NCBI GenBank assembly: GCA_021229015.1
Contig: CM037789.1
Location: forward strand, 32,407,856-32,471,855
DNA: 64,000 bases
From: Solen grandis
Taxonomy: Eukaryota > Mollusca > Bivalvia > Adapedonta > Solenidae
Reading direction: 5' to 3'
Shown here: positions 34,958 to 45,422 of the stretch, in pieces
Layout of the letters: every line of letters starts with the position of its first letter
How positions within the stretch are numbered: the first letter of the stretch is position 1
Notes under the pieces: model-generated
What the model was told of the DNA's origin: nothing
Database searches by the model: none
The model's input: only the letters and a program-made list of their open reading frames with translations
Translations under genes and position numbers: made by a program

Positions 34958-35190
34958 CTGTCCCAGGTGTAAATTGGTTAGAGCGTCCGCATTGGAAGCG
35001 GGTGGTCACGGGTCCGATGTACCAAAAGTCATAAAAATGGTACTAGTAGTTCATTATTTGGCGCTAGGTATATATACAGAGTAGTACAGGGACTAGTTGA
35101 CCGGGTATGGTATCATGCAACATGTCTAAATCGTGATACAACTTCATGTGTATCTGTCTAAAGTAGACTTAGTCCACAGGGACATGCTCC
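34958..35190 (+). mobile_element. SINE family A, diverged
   Basis: A-box-like region GTAAATTGGTTAGAGCG, damaged B box GTCACGGGTCCGATG, AGTACAGGGACTAGTTGACC, TATGGTATCATGCAACATGT, AGTAGACTTAGTCCACAGGG. The tail is lost. Confidence 0.8.
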
Positions 35191-35550
35191 TATATTAATA
35201 AAAAAAACACCTACTGTACATATGATTATTAACAAAAAAACACACTATTATTCATGTCTTCATTTATAAAAAACACATAACGTAATCAATCACGTGATCA
35301 AAAACTTCTCTTTTTTTCTTTTCCTATACTAGTTCGCTTCAGCTATCCATATCAGCGAACAAAATTGTAAGTCGGAGATAGGGTTTTTGAACTACACATC
35401 TACTTCTATATTCTATGTAAACATAGTATTAATACTTTGCTAAACAGTAAACATATATACATTTTTCTTAATTATTTGATTATTTCAATAACTTATTTTT
35501 CTACTTGAATGTTTAAATAGCATTAAAACAGCAAACGTTCAATTTAAATC

Positions 35551-35556
35551 TTTATT
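35551..35556 (-). terminator. Poly(A) signal candidate for the ankyrin gene
   Basis: AATAAA on the minus strand, about 440 bp downstream of the ankyrin stop codon. It is a perfect hexamer in a plausible place, but AT-rich DNA makes chance matches common. Confidence 0.35.
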
Positions 35557-35722
35557 ACATAAGCATCAATTCAAAATGAATGAGCGATTTTGCATCACGT
35601 GTTAAAACAAAGAAAGATAAAAATAGTTAAACCATTTCTATCTATTCTTTACCCAATCAAACTGAAAGCAGTAAAACAGACACGCGACCATTACAATGGG
35701 ACGTAAAAAGCAAAAGTATAAG

Positions 35723-35903
35723 TACAATTGATGTACATGTATTAGCGGCAACCTGTATCAAGCGGTCAACCTGTATTCAGCGGTCAGTTTTAATATTACC
35801 AAACTAGCATTTTGTTTAAGGTTTAACTTCATTTAGCAGCCGCCTCTGTTAAGCGGTCAATTTCTCTTGTCCTCTCGAATGACCGCTTAAGATAGGTTTG
35901 TAT
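35723..35903. mobile_element. MITE family 1, copy 2, in the ankyrin 3' UTR region
   Basis: Blocks ATTAGCGGCAACCTGTATCA, AGCGGTCAGTTTTAATATTA, CCAAACTAGCATTTTG and GACCGCTTAAGATAGGTTTG. The ends are worn. It lies between the stop codon and the poly(A) candidate of the ankyrin gene. Confidence 0.75.
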
Positions 35904-35997
35904 ATGGACAAAGCATCTTAAAGTCTACAGATGACAAGGGCAGTCATTGTATTAAAACTGAGTTCAGTGTATACGACCTCCGTCAAAGACTTGTATT

Positions 35998-36915
35998 TCA
36001 GCACTGAAGATGAACAGACGGACGTGTAGGGAGAGAAACTTTTCGTGCAATGTTTTCCTTTTCTATAGATGCATGTAAAGACGCTTGCTGAACGCTTAAT
36101 TGTCTCTTGTAAGCTATCGATGGTGACTCTGGTCTTTTGACATTCAAAACAGTGATGTTATTTGTGTTTCTCTGGCTCTTCAATATTGATGATAAAGGAA
36201 TGTTTGAAGCAGTTGCTATCTTCCGATGTCTAAGAGATGATTGCGTTTTCTGTGATGGAATAATTACTTTGTCTTCAACGTAATCATTTTGCATACGTGT
36301 TTCTCCGATATGCTTTGGGGCCGTTTTTAATTCAGGTCCGTAAATGCTCTCCTGGACTGTCTGCAATGTGTTTTGCTGATCTCTTACACTGTGGCGTCTT
36401 TCCAAACATGTGTCTGTTTGTCTAGCATGTATTTCTTTAGGCGCACTAAAGGGAGAATCCATATCGTCAGAGTCAGATGAAAATGATTTTGTTAATCTAC
36501 CGTGTCTAAATCTATCAGAATTCTTGATATCTGAATGGCGTCTCACTACTGTTGATGCTGAACTTGAAGAATCAGTGGATTCTGTAGAAGATTGTTTAGC
36601 GAACGGTGTGGATGGGAACTTTGGTGACACTGGACTCATTATCTTTTGTTTTAACGTTGGTGACATAGCAAACGGGGACCCAGGTGGCGATGGGTATTTC
36701 ACTGGAGATATCACCGTGTTTTCCTCGTCATCGGACGATAAACTTCGACTGTGTGAAAATGTTCTGAGATGGAACGCCGCATTCTTCACCAAACTGTGGT
36801 CGTTTGAGTTGGTCCTTAGTTTCTTCGAAGAACTGAATAAACTCGTCGTCCTGGTAGAACAAATTGTGTTTCTCCTCGTTCAAAAGCCACATCTTATCAC
36901 TGCTTATGTCGTACC
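35998..36915 (-). CDS. Ankyrin gene, terminal exon (frameshifted)
   Basis: The acceptor TTTGTATTTCAG|GGTACGAC matches the phase of exon 3 and starts GYDISSDKMWLL. That frame meets a TGA soon after residues QSKFIVR. The +1 frame instead carries about 260 residues of credible Ser/Pro-rich sequence (HSRSLSSDDEEN, SPVKYPSPPGSPFAMSP) to the stop at 35998. One surplus base, for example in the AAA/TTT run at 36803-36805, would join them. The plus-strand frame at 36410-36919 is an antisense shadow. Confidence 0.8.
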
Positions 36916-39900
36916 CTGAAATACAAATTCATCATAATATGGTATTCACATCATAATTGACATTGTTTCCATTTCCTTAGATTTAGTTTTCAACCAAAAT
37001 GAGCTTCATATTTCATTCATTAATTTCCATATTTCTTAATATAATTTATATCAAGTACGGAATATTTCTATGATATACTAGAATATATATATATATATAA
37101 AAGAAGCCCCCCCCCAAAAAAAACAACAAAAAACTTCATTTTAAATTGTTATGATTAGATTGTTGCAAAGAGCAAAAACCAAACATTCTTTTCCCCATTT
37201 TAAAGTGAAACTAATTACTAGCAAATAAACATAGATAATTATGGCATGATATACATTCATCAATAAACATAGTGTCACTTCATTTGATTAAAACTGTTTG
37301 AACTCTTATTTAAACCAAAGTTACGGAACTAACTGCAAACGTTATTTTGTATAGGATGTCTCCCAATGCGTTACTGATGCGGAGTTGAATGTGGCGAAAA
37401 AATCGGAGACAACACATGGTGTTAAGTATCACGTAAAAAGCGGTTCGGATAGAATTTGATAAGAAGAAAAGGATGATGCACTAGTATAATTTTATCAAAT
37501 TATAAAATAGTTCCTTCGAGGACTTGGTGCAAAACCAGTGTTACCACATCTTTATTTATATGTAGTTACCTTAGTTTTGCATCCAACCCTCGACTGGCAA
37601 TACAATTTCTTCCTATAAGATGGACTATCGTTGCTATTTCCTTTGATTATCAAGAGATATCTGTTTTAATATATGTATATAAAAATATTCTGTATGATAC
37701 AGTGCATAGCTATTAACATGTAATCAATATTTATTGATCAATATTGTAATATTGCGTCCACTAACGACATTGGTCCACAGACATTTACGACCACAGACAT
37801 TTACTGATGAGCTACAAAAAAAACCGATACATGTGTTTGCAATTACGTAAGGTCTTGTAAATGTTTCATAAACGTTCATGGCAAGCAAATGCATTTAAAA
37901 GTCATATAATTTTAATGCCTCATTATTCATACGTAATTCTCCAGCTTGCTGTGTGTAAATCAGCTCGTCTTCAAGTTTCACATTATTCATTTCGTACTAC
38001 AGGCGAAAGCGATCTTACCAACAGATATTAATTTCCTTGCCAACTCAAGCGTCTTGTTGCAGGGGCTATAAATAGCTATATAAAGCGCCGTCTGTCCCAT
38101 GTCGTTGATGAGAGTGACGTCACATCCGTGTTTGAGCAAAAGATCGACTGTCATGTGACTGCCTTCTCTTAGACCAATCAGAAGAGCGGACTGTTTATGG
38201 ATGTCAGTGGCGTCGATTGGAGCTTCTCCTAAACAAAGATATACCTAATACTGAACCATAGTTGATATCATTAAACAAACTCTTATCATTTTGATATAAA
38301 ATTTAATTGTGCATTATATTTGCCGTCTGTTCGTCCAATTCATTTATACAAAACGTATATGTGCCATATTCAAAGTTGTTTAAATAATATTTTTCTTGCT
38401 GTGAATGCAAATTTGATAATGTAGATTAAACTTATTTATGGAAATATACTGAAGAGAAAAAGAAGAGCAGAGTTAACCTTTGTGTCGGTTTGGAGATATG
38501 TTTTAGGTGGTTTTTGAAATGTGCTGATGAAAGGAAATATAATGACATAAGAATTGTTTTTACGAAAAATGACACCTGTAAAATGAGATAAGACTGGCTA
38601 TACGTGGTCAACAATAAAATCGAATAGTAATATATTAAATTGGGCTGCTGAGGTTTATATTACATTTTTCGTTATCCTGCGTTTATTTCTTTCTTTTTTT
38701 TTTCAGTATACAGTTGAACCTGTATTAGCGGTCACCCGTAATAAGCATTTGGCGGTCAGTTTTGATATTACCAAACTAGCATTGTGTGATATGTTTAACC
38801 TTTACTGAGCGGCCACTTGTGCTAAGCGATCACATTATCTTGTTCCCTTGACTGACCACTTAAGACAGGTTTGACTGTATATAGGTATCTATGCATCATT
38901 GAACACTCGATTTTGGAAATGTTTAGACCTTCTTTACTAGAAGGAATTCCTGCTACAGAGCAGTGGTACCACCATGCCCATTAAACCACATGTAGTCGGT
39001 TTTGTGACCCCCCCCCACACACACACACACACAATAACAGAAAGAAAGAAAAAATAAATGTAGGGACTCTCCATATGAAGGGATACAAAGTTCAGTAAAA
39101 ATAAGAGAAAAATAGCAATTGTATTCACAGTTTTAAAACTCAGTGGGTACACTGCTGGTACCGGAAAAGGTGACACAAAGGAAGGGAACACATCTTTTCA
39201 ATTGATACATGTATAATTATACATTCAACTGTCTAAAGAAAGAAAACAGTATTTGGTTGGCTTTGAATGTTTTTGCATGTTGACGTCAGATATATATATG
39301 AACAATAGATGCAACCAACTTCAAAACTTACTTGACAGACTGATAGGATATGACATGTGTAATCTCGGCTGTTAAACTTACTTTTTTGCAAATAAAACAA
39401 AAAACCTGACATTTAATTGCGTAAATCTTTCGATTCTCATTGATTTATAAAATGTTGCAAATGTCAATATGATTGTAAAAAAACATCCATCAAAATGACT
39501 TTTTAACATTGATTGGTTTATTCATGATTGACAAAGTGCTTTGGACTTTTTACTTCTGAACGGCTTCAAGCTATCCATCTTTTACGCTTGCTTGCTTTTA
39601 AACAGATATGTTTGTACTTTGACGTCCGAGACAAATTAAAAATTTAAAGGAAAAGATATGATTGCCATTTAAAGACAATACCTTGGCACTTTTATGAAGT
39701 TGAATGCAGTTGGTTTGTGACAGGCATGCATTTGTATCAGTCTACAGCTACACATATCATGATATACGACTTGTAAATGTCCTCCGGATGTGTTTTCTTA
39801 AATTCATTTCCAGCATGTAATTTAGTAAAGCCTCGTCAGATTAACTTTAAATATCTTTATCATATATAGTTGTTTATGCTTTGATTAAGTCAACAATTAT

Positions 39901-42203
39901 TTTTTTTTAAAAAAAAAATGTTTGAATTTATTAAAAATGTCAACCTTATGTAAGATATATATTATATATATATTTTTTTTTTAATTTGGTCTACCATTAC
40001 AGGCACCATTCCATTTAAACACAGGTGTGAACCTGAAACATGTTTTAATATGCAATTTGGTCGTATCAAACCACATAAACCTTGCTTGTTTGTTTAAGGC
40101 TTAGGTTTTAATGTCCCGCCTTCAGTATTTCAGTATGGGGAGGGGAGGGGTCTTTTCAAATTTTCAAATCTGCTTCTTTTTCCTTTTATTGTAATGGCAA
40201 GCAATCATTTTCTGATTATGATGGACATACTTTAGACTTTACGATCAAGGATTTCTCACATGTGGGTCCCGTTTTTTTTTTATTTATTTAATTTGCTGAA
40301 GAGACAGCAGCGGAAGAGACAGTAGTCTGATATAAGGAGGTCCGGGTGCGATACCCTAGCTCATTGTTTGTGTCACTTTAAATGCCTTATGCTAAAAAGA
40401 ATAGGTTAAGAGTTAATATATGTAAGCGTTATATTAAAAATTATATTTTCAGCTGAGTATATATATTTTACTGTCATAAGCTTCATACATCAAACATCTG
40501 TAAATAGAGATAAAAAATATGCGCAATAAAAAAAGAGACCTGTAACTATCCAACTAATCTTTGTCAAAGTCAGCACAGAATTAGAACCCAAATACCATTC
40601 AGTTACACTCATCTGAACCACGATTTAACCTTTAATTTGATACTATATAGTACATGTATGTTAATTATAGATTTGTGTACACGGTTGTACGAGCCTAGGA
40701 TAGGACCATTCGTTTGACTTAGTCATGCATGACGGTCAGTGATTAAAATTGATGTGTGTCATATGAAAGTAGACTATGCAATGAAGTTTTTTATTTCGAT
40801 GACAAATTAAGTACATAAGTTATTTTTGCCAACCTTTCATGTCCAGTTAATTGAAATACAACTCGGTGTCAAGATAGGTTCATCACCAATGTGTATCAGT
40901 AAATTGACAAATATAAAGGGATTGGATTTCGTGTAGTAAATTAGAGTCTACTTATAATCTCGAATTAAACCTATGCCCTAGCATAGTAGTATTTCATGGT
41001 TATTTTTTTCCATTTTGCCTTGTTATATTCGTTTGCAGTTTACTGTTATTCAATGTATTTGCATGTCAAAAATATTGGTGTATAAAGACGCATAAAAACA
41101 CACAGTTTACTGAAGCTAGAAATATGCTTTCTTATGAAGAATTCGCAATTGTACAAAATAGAATACGACATATTGCGTAGGCAGACAGACAGACAAATAG
41201 AAAGATAGACAGACAGACAGACAGACAGATAGATTCGTACCATCTTTCAGCAAGATTTTGGCTATGTCGGCGTAATCATAAAAAGCCGCCTTCATCAGCG
41301 GAGTCTCTCCTTGATTGTTTCTTGTGTAAACGCAGGACTTGTCTGGAGGAAATAAACGTTTTAATGATAAATAATTATAAATAATAATAATAATAATAAT
41401 AATATAATTATAACAATGGTAAAATTAAATCAAATGTGAGGACAATAATTCTTTCGTTACTGCTTTAATTTTGTTCTTTTTATTATTTTTTTTCACGAGG
41501 GTCATAAGAAAAGCTTTTTTTTTCGCGGGTGATTTTGAGTATTTCATGTGACTTAAAGTGAAACCAAATCGAACATTAAAATCAATAATTTTTATTTATT
41601 TCATTCTAACGCATTTTATTTTCATTATTTTTATACCACGTCTTTGAAATAGCCCATGTATATTTAACTCTAGTCAACGCAACGTAACTTTAAAAAGATA
41701 TGAGCATATCTAGACATGATAACAGCTTATCCTTTACGGTTGAATATATCGTTTCGATATGCCTTAAGCTTTTAACGGTGAAAGCATATAATTATATATT
41801 CTTCTTTAATAGAAGCATTTTTTTTCTGCATGAAAACATAATGAAAAAATACACATACCAAATGCAACAATTTTCCTCACTATTTCTGTGTTCCCTTTAT
41901 CCACCGCCTCATGAAGAGCCGTATTTCCGTCATAATCCGTCGCAATGACGTCACACTGTGACGTCAAAAGTAAATCCAAAATTTGAATCCGATTAAACGA
42001 CGACGCAACCATCAAGGGTGTCTGACCTCTTGTGTTTTTCAAATTTACCATGTCCGGGGAAATATGTAAACATGTTTTCACGCGTTCGGCGTCATTTTTA
42101 TAAACATAATCGTGGATATCAGATTCAATTGTCGTTTCTTTCCGATTTCTTGACTGATTATTGCTCACTGGAAGAAAACGCATTTTCCCCGATCTCTTCG
42201 TCT
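35998..42203 (-). CDS. Ankyrin-repeat protein with Ser/Pro-rich tail (four exons)
   Basis: Exons (minus): 42203-41859, 41342-41241, 38228-38019 and 36915-35998, all with GT/AG borders and matching phases (phase 1 at each junction). The likely start is the first in-frame ATG at 42183-42181, with A at -3, so 42203-42184 is 5' UTR. Five ankyrin repeats follow: about residues 50-82 (TRGQTPLMVASSFNRIQILD), 83-115 (DGNTALHEAVDKGNTEIVRK), 116-149 (QGETPLMKAAFYDYADIAKI), 150-183 and 184-217 (MGQTALYIAIYS). Then comes a capping stretch GYDISSDKMWLLNEEKHNLF and about 270 residues rich in Ser/Pro/Thr, predicted disordered. Ankyrin repeats bind other proteins; the tail looks like a phosphorylation-rich linker. 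No enzyme domain seen, so specific function is unknown. A one-base frameshift near 36780-36835 separates the cap from the tail; both sides look coding. Confidence 0.85.
36916..38018. other. Intron of the ankyrin gene
   Basis: AT-rich, with a (TA)n stretch at 37085-37100 and a C/A run at 37108-37132. Nothing else recognised. Confidence 0.6.
38019..38228 (-). CDS. Ankyrin gene, exon 3 (210 bp)
   Basis: Acceptor TATCTTTGTTTAG|GAGAAGC; donor CTGTTG|GTAAGA, phase 1. Encodes ankyrin repeats 4 and 5, including LLIGLREGSHMTVDLLLKHG and the TALYIAI signature. Confidence 0.88.
38709..38879. mobile_element. MITE family 1, copy 3, in an ankyrin intron
   Basis: Clean ends TACAGTTGAACCTGTATTAG and CTTAAGACAGGTTTGACTGTA-type termini, flanked by TATA/TATA. 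The interior has GGCGGTCAGTTTTGATATTA and GAGCGGCCACTTGTGCTAAG. The best-preserved copy. Confidence 0.85.
38880..41240. other. Intron of the ankyrin gene, AT-rich
   Basis: (CA)n at 39014-39032, long A/T runs near 39900-39980 and (GACA)n at 41172-41231. Apart from a SINE tail at 40083, no element was recognised. Confidence 0.5.
40083..40137 (-). mobile_element. SINE family A tail fragment
   Basis: TTGTTTAAGGCTTAGGTTTT then AATGTCCCGCCTTCAGTATT and TCAGTAT: the last 50 bp of the SINE only. Confidence 0.6.
41241..41342 (-). CDS. Ankyrin gene, exon 2 (102 bp)
   Basis: Acceptor TTTATTTCCTCCAG|ACAAG; donor AAGATG|GTACGA, phase 1. It encodes one ankyrin-repeat length (34 residues), as expected for exon-sized repeat units. 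A (GACA)n tract at 41172-41231 lies in the intron just after the donor. Confidence 0.85.
41859..42203 (-). CDS. Ankyrin gene, exon with start codon
   Basis: Acceptor TTTCCTGTTTCAG|AGACGAAG; donor GCATTTG|GTATGTG, phase 1. Encodes the N-terminus and ankyrin repeats 1 and 2. An acceptor at its upstream edge means a separate non-coding first exon should exist farther upstream (above 42203); it was not identified. Confidence 0.85.
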
Positions 42204-43330
42204 CTGAAACAGGAAAGAAATGTCGATTTATCACTTTGTAAGGCAAAAGGTTTCAATCTCAATTCTTTCGTATGTTCATTGCAATGATTCAATGATCTAT
42301 ATGGCATTCAGAATATCTTTCTTTTTTTAAAAATCCTTTTTTTTTAATTTATTTTCATTGGTGCAAAGAGTATTTTAATCTGTTTGACACTTGTTCTTTG
42401 TTCAAGGGGGTGCCATCAAAAAGCTTGCGCCCCGACGTCCTCTCAACTGACGGATCTTAGACCTTTAAAACCATAAGAAATGAAGTTTTATAAATCCAAT
42501 GATTTTTAAAAATATTCAGCTCGCCAACCAAACATATAATTTACCTCATGAATGGAACAAATGTCTTCCATTTAAGAAATACTCTCTATCAGAAATAATT
42601 GATTTTTGAGGTAGTAAAAAGAATAGTAAAAAATAGACGTGTACGTTGCATTGTGATTACACACCCGCATCGCCGAAACATCATCCACCACTTGGTCAAA
42701 AACCTTTACAAATGGACCATACATACTCCATAAAAAAGTATAAAAATGATAATGATACCCGCCTATGAAACGGTACCCTGTGTTTTAAAATGTTTATCAT
42801 ATTTGAAGTTATCATACCTAATTTTTTTTAAAACTTCAAGGTGTCCTCCACACTTGAAACTTGAAAAAAAAAACTATCAACTGTTGTTAAGTCCTTTTGA
42901 CATCAACCAAAACTGTTGAATACTCTTACATATACCTATGGATGTCATGATAATGCGCGAGCGTCAGGTAAGGACTACGTCATAAGTCAGCTGGCTATGA
43001 TATTTTTATGACCTTGCTAAGTATATGAAAAGAGAAGGACATTTAAACTGTTTGTTTTCCTTAAGACTTCTTTAATAGAAGAAAGAAATTTAAATACTCG
43101 CGGTACGGCGTAAATATTATATCTTAATATCCCAGTAAGGAGGCAAAATTAATATACAAAAGGACCGATGTTTATTATGTTTTACAGCAGTATATGTACA
43201 TACATGTTCATTTTAATTTGTAAGTACTGTAACTGTGTGTATAGGAAGAGAGAACGAGAGGGGGATAGAGAGAGAGGGGGGGGGGGTCAAAACTTCATGC
43301 ATATAATGAATGTAGTTAATGCAAAATAGA
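42204..43330. other. Upstream of the ankyrin coding exons
   Basis: Should hold the ankyrin gene's first exon and promoter, but no convincing TATA/donor pair was found. GA-rich DNA at 43246-43286. Confidence 0.4.
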
Positions 43331-43457
43331 GTGGCTCAATCTGTTGTCTGTTTGAATAATTTTGACACATAATCAACTCTGTGAAACCAATTTTCGTGGA
43401 AAGCTATAGAAAACCAAAAATCTGTTATTTTGAATACAACAAATGCTAGGAAAATAA
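43331..43457 (+). repeat. 127-bp direct repeat, left copy
   Basis: From TGGCTCAATCTGTTGTCTGT to CAACAAATGCTAGGAAAATA. Nearly identical to 43861-43987 in the same orientation, 530 bp apart. Confidence 0.9.
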
Positions 43458-43860
43458 CCTGGAATGCAGAATGACAAGCTTTTGTTAGTGAAGACGGGCG
43501 GAATGAAGAGGTGCGCAGGAACTTAACACTTGCGAAGCCGCCATTGAGCTCGTATTTTTAAGTTATACAAATCAGTCACAATATGTCATATTTATGCACA
43601 GTTTGGGTTCTAAGTGTTTCAAGAAATATTGATATAAAAGATATGCAATTAGAATCATTCTTTATTAATATTTCAGCAAAATTTGCCTTCGTCACGGAAA
43701 GATGTTTTTTCATTAACAAAGGCAAGTTTTACCGAAATATTGGCAAAGAGTGAATTTAATTCTTTATACACTTAACGAAACTTGTAAGTACTCCGATTTC
43801 AAACATGAGGAGAAGATATATTTTCCAAAACATATGCCCAGTAAATATCAAAATGTACAT

Positions 43861-43987
43861 TGGCTCAATCTGTTGTCTGTTTGAATAATTTTGACGCATA
43901 ATCAACTCTGTGAAACCAATTGTCGTGGAAAGCTATAGAAAACCAAAAATCTGTTATTTTGAATAAAACAAATGCTATAAAAAAAAC
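43861..43987 (+). repeat. 127-bp direct repeat, right copy
   Basis: Differs from the left copy at only a few positions (for example GACACAT/GACGCAT, ATTTTCG/ATTGTCG). The 400 bp between the copies contain a stretch (about 43676-43770) related to 53690-53760 by TTGCCGAAATAT and AGAGTGAATTTAATT motifs. Confidence 0.9.
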
Positions 43988-44049
43988 TTTAGTCGGAGTA
44001 CTTATAAGTTTCTTCTAGTACATATTATTACCTCTTGAAAACCTACATA

Positions 44050-44125
44050 TCGAGAGGTGAGAGCTAAACTAGGCTAAGAGCTTATATATACAGTTGCATT
44101 TAGTCTAATTTCGCTCCCATCCCTC
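44050..44125. mobile_element. Small foldback element, copy 2
   Basis: The left arm GGTGAGAGCTAAACTAGGCT pairs with the right arm TTAGTCTAATTTCGCTCCC across TTATATATACAGT. Related to 11679-11745. Confidence 0.5.
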
Positions 44126-44231
44126 GATATTTATTTTTAAAAAAAATGTTTGTATTAAAAAGTTTATTCGCCTCAAAGCAGAGCGTTTCCAACACATCAT
44201 GAAATGGTTAAACGTTTTCATAACAAAACAG

Positions 44232-44444
44232 TTGTTGTTGTATTGGGGTTTACCGTCGCTGCGATAGTATTTCAATCATATAGCGACGTCCAGCTAATTA
44301 CAGGTGGAGGAAGACCCCGAGTACACAGAGGTACCCGGCTAGAACCACCGACCTACCGAAAGCCAGCTGGGATTCGTACCCACAGCGGTGAGGGGCTGAG
44401 AGATTTGTAGTCCATGACTGTAACCGCTCGGCCACGGCGGTCCC
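44232..44444 (-). mobile_element. SINE family B, full length, 10-bp target duplication
   Basis: Minus-strand head GGGACCGCCGTGGCCGAGCG, B box GTGGGTACGAATCCCAGC, tail ending AATAAACCCC-like with (CAA)n. AACAAAACAG flanks it on both sides (44222-44231 and 44445-44454). Relative to the 12241 copy it lacks the segment between the B box and the CTGGCTTTCGG block. Confidence 0.92.
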
Positions 44445-44520
44445 AACAAAACAGTACAGTGCGTGTCCTCAAGATGTCAATCATAGTAGTAAGTCATAAC
44501 TTTACTCTCAAAATGCTCAT

Positions 44521-45116
44521 TTTTCGAAATGTTATATTGAAATTCAGGTCAGATGTGTAGTGTAGACTGCGAATGCCAGGATAAAGAGCTGGAAATATCT
44601 AGACCACGTGCTCCCTACTAATCAAGTACCATACATTGGTGATTATGTGAGAATCGTATGTGCACTGTCCAACATGTACTTTCCAGCTCTTAGCAAGACA
44701 CAGGATGAGGACTCTATTACAGCTGCTCAGATGCTGGATAGAATGTCTAACATCTGTAGTATTCAACAGTTTGTGGAGGAAAATAACCTGGAAAGGCGAA
44801 GTGTAGTGCAGTGGAGTAGCACTGACATTCTCACCGACTTTCCAAGGTTAAATGAAACTATACTTAGAATAATTACACTCGGAACTTATCAGTTAAAACT
44901 TAGTACAATCTACGTACAGGAATACATAAGTGGCGAGTGTGATTTTCTTTTCCACAAAGAAATTCCCGGTCTTTTAAGAGCCAGACTTCAGAGCCGCCAT
45001 GTCTCATCTAAATCTTATTTAGTATGGATAAGGTACGATGCAGACCATGTAATAGCATGGTACTGCAAATGTAGGGCCATATTGCCGCAGTCCTTTGGTA
45101 CCTTGGTGCAGCTGTC
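44521..45116 (+). pseudogene. Decayed DDE_Tnp_4-type transposase C-terminus with SWIM-like tail
   Basis: In one frame: RCVV, TAG (44563-44565), then TANARIKSWKYLDHVL and YIGDYVRIVCALSNMYFPAL, then an all-helical region, HVSSKSYLVWIRYDADHVIA and WYCKCRA. This order matches the end of Harbinger/ISL2EU-like DDE_Tnp_4 transposases common in invertebrates, which end in a SWIM zinc finger (CxC ... CxH). R-x-V-V-E followed by N-x-R-I-K is normally where the last catalytic Glu lies; here that codon is TAG. After WYCKCRA the frame breaks: the expected HIAAVLWYLG segment is present at 45078-45107 but in another frame, with the second Cys missing. An ATG start is absent (the longest frame begins at GTG 44608). 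A dead transposon relic. Confidence 0.75.
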
Positions 45117-45422
45117 CACACCGAAGGCTGGTATACGTAACAGGTGAGGGCTGAGGATTTGTAGCATGAGTATGCGGCGGCAACAAACATACATGGTTCC
45201 TCAAGATTCAACTGAGTAATCATACTTTACTTCAAATGCTCATTTTTCAAATTTATATTGAATTAGGTCAGAGTATGTTCAATCAAAAAGAGTGGAATAT
45301 CTAAAAGTCCCTACTGAATCAAGTACCACTTTGTGATTGTGAGAATCGTTGTGCAGTCAACATGACTTTATAGCTCAGAAGCACAGGATGTAGACTTATT
45401 ACAGCTCTCAGTGCTGATAAAT
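45117..45422 (+). repeat. Deletion-rich second copy of 44337-44770
   Basis: Follows the same order as the upstream stretch: SINE B head region (GGTGAGGGCTGAGGATTTGT), CCTCAAGAT, AATGCTCATTTTTC, TATATTGAA, CCCTACTGAATCAAGTACCA, GTGAGAATCG, CACAGGATG. It is about 30% shorter, and nearly all differences are missing bases. This pattern fits uncorrected single-molecule read sequence at a failed assembly join better than natural divergence. Confidence 0.75.

Noticed and set aside
36410..36919. 169-codon plus frame
   Set aside because: Antisense shadow of the ankyrin gene's terminal exon, which has splice sites and sensible protein on the minus strand.
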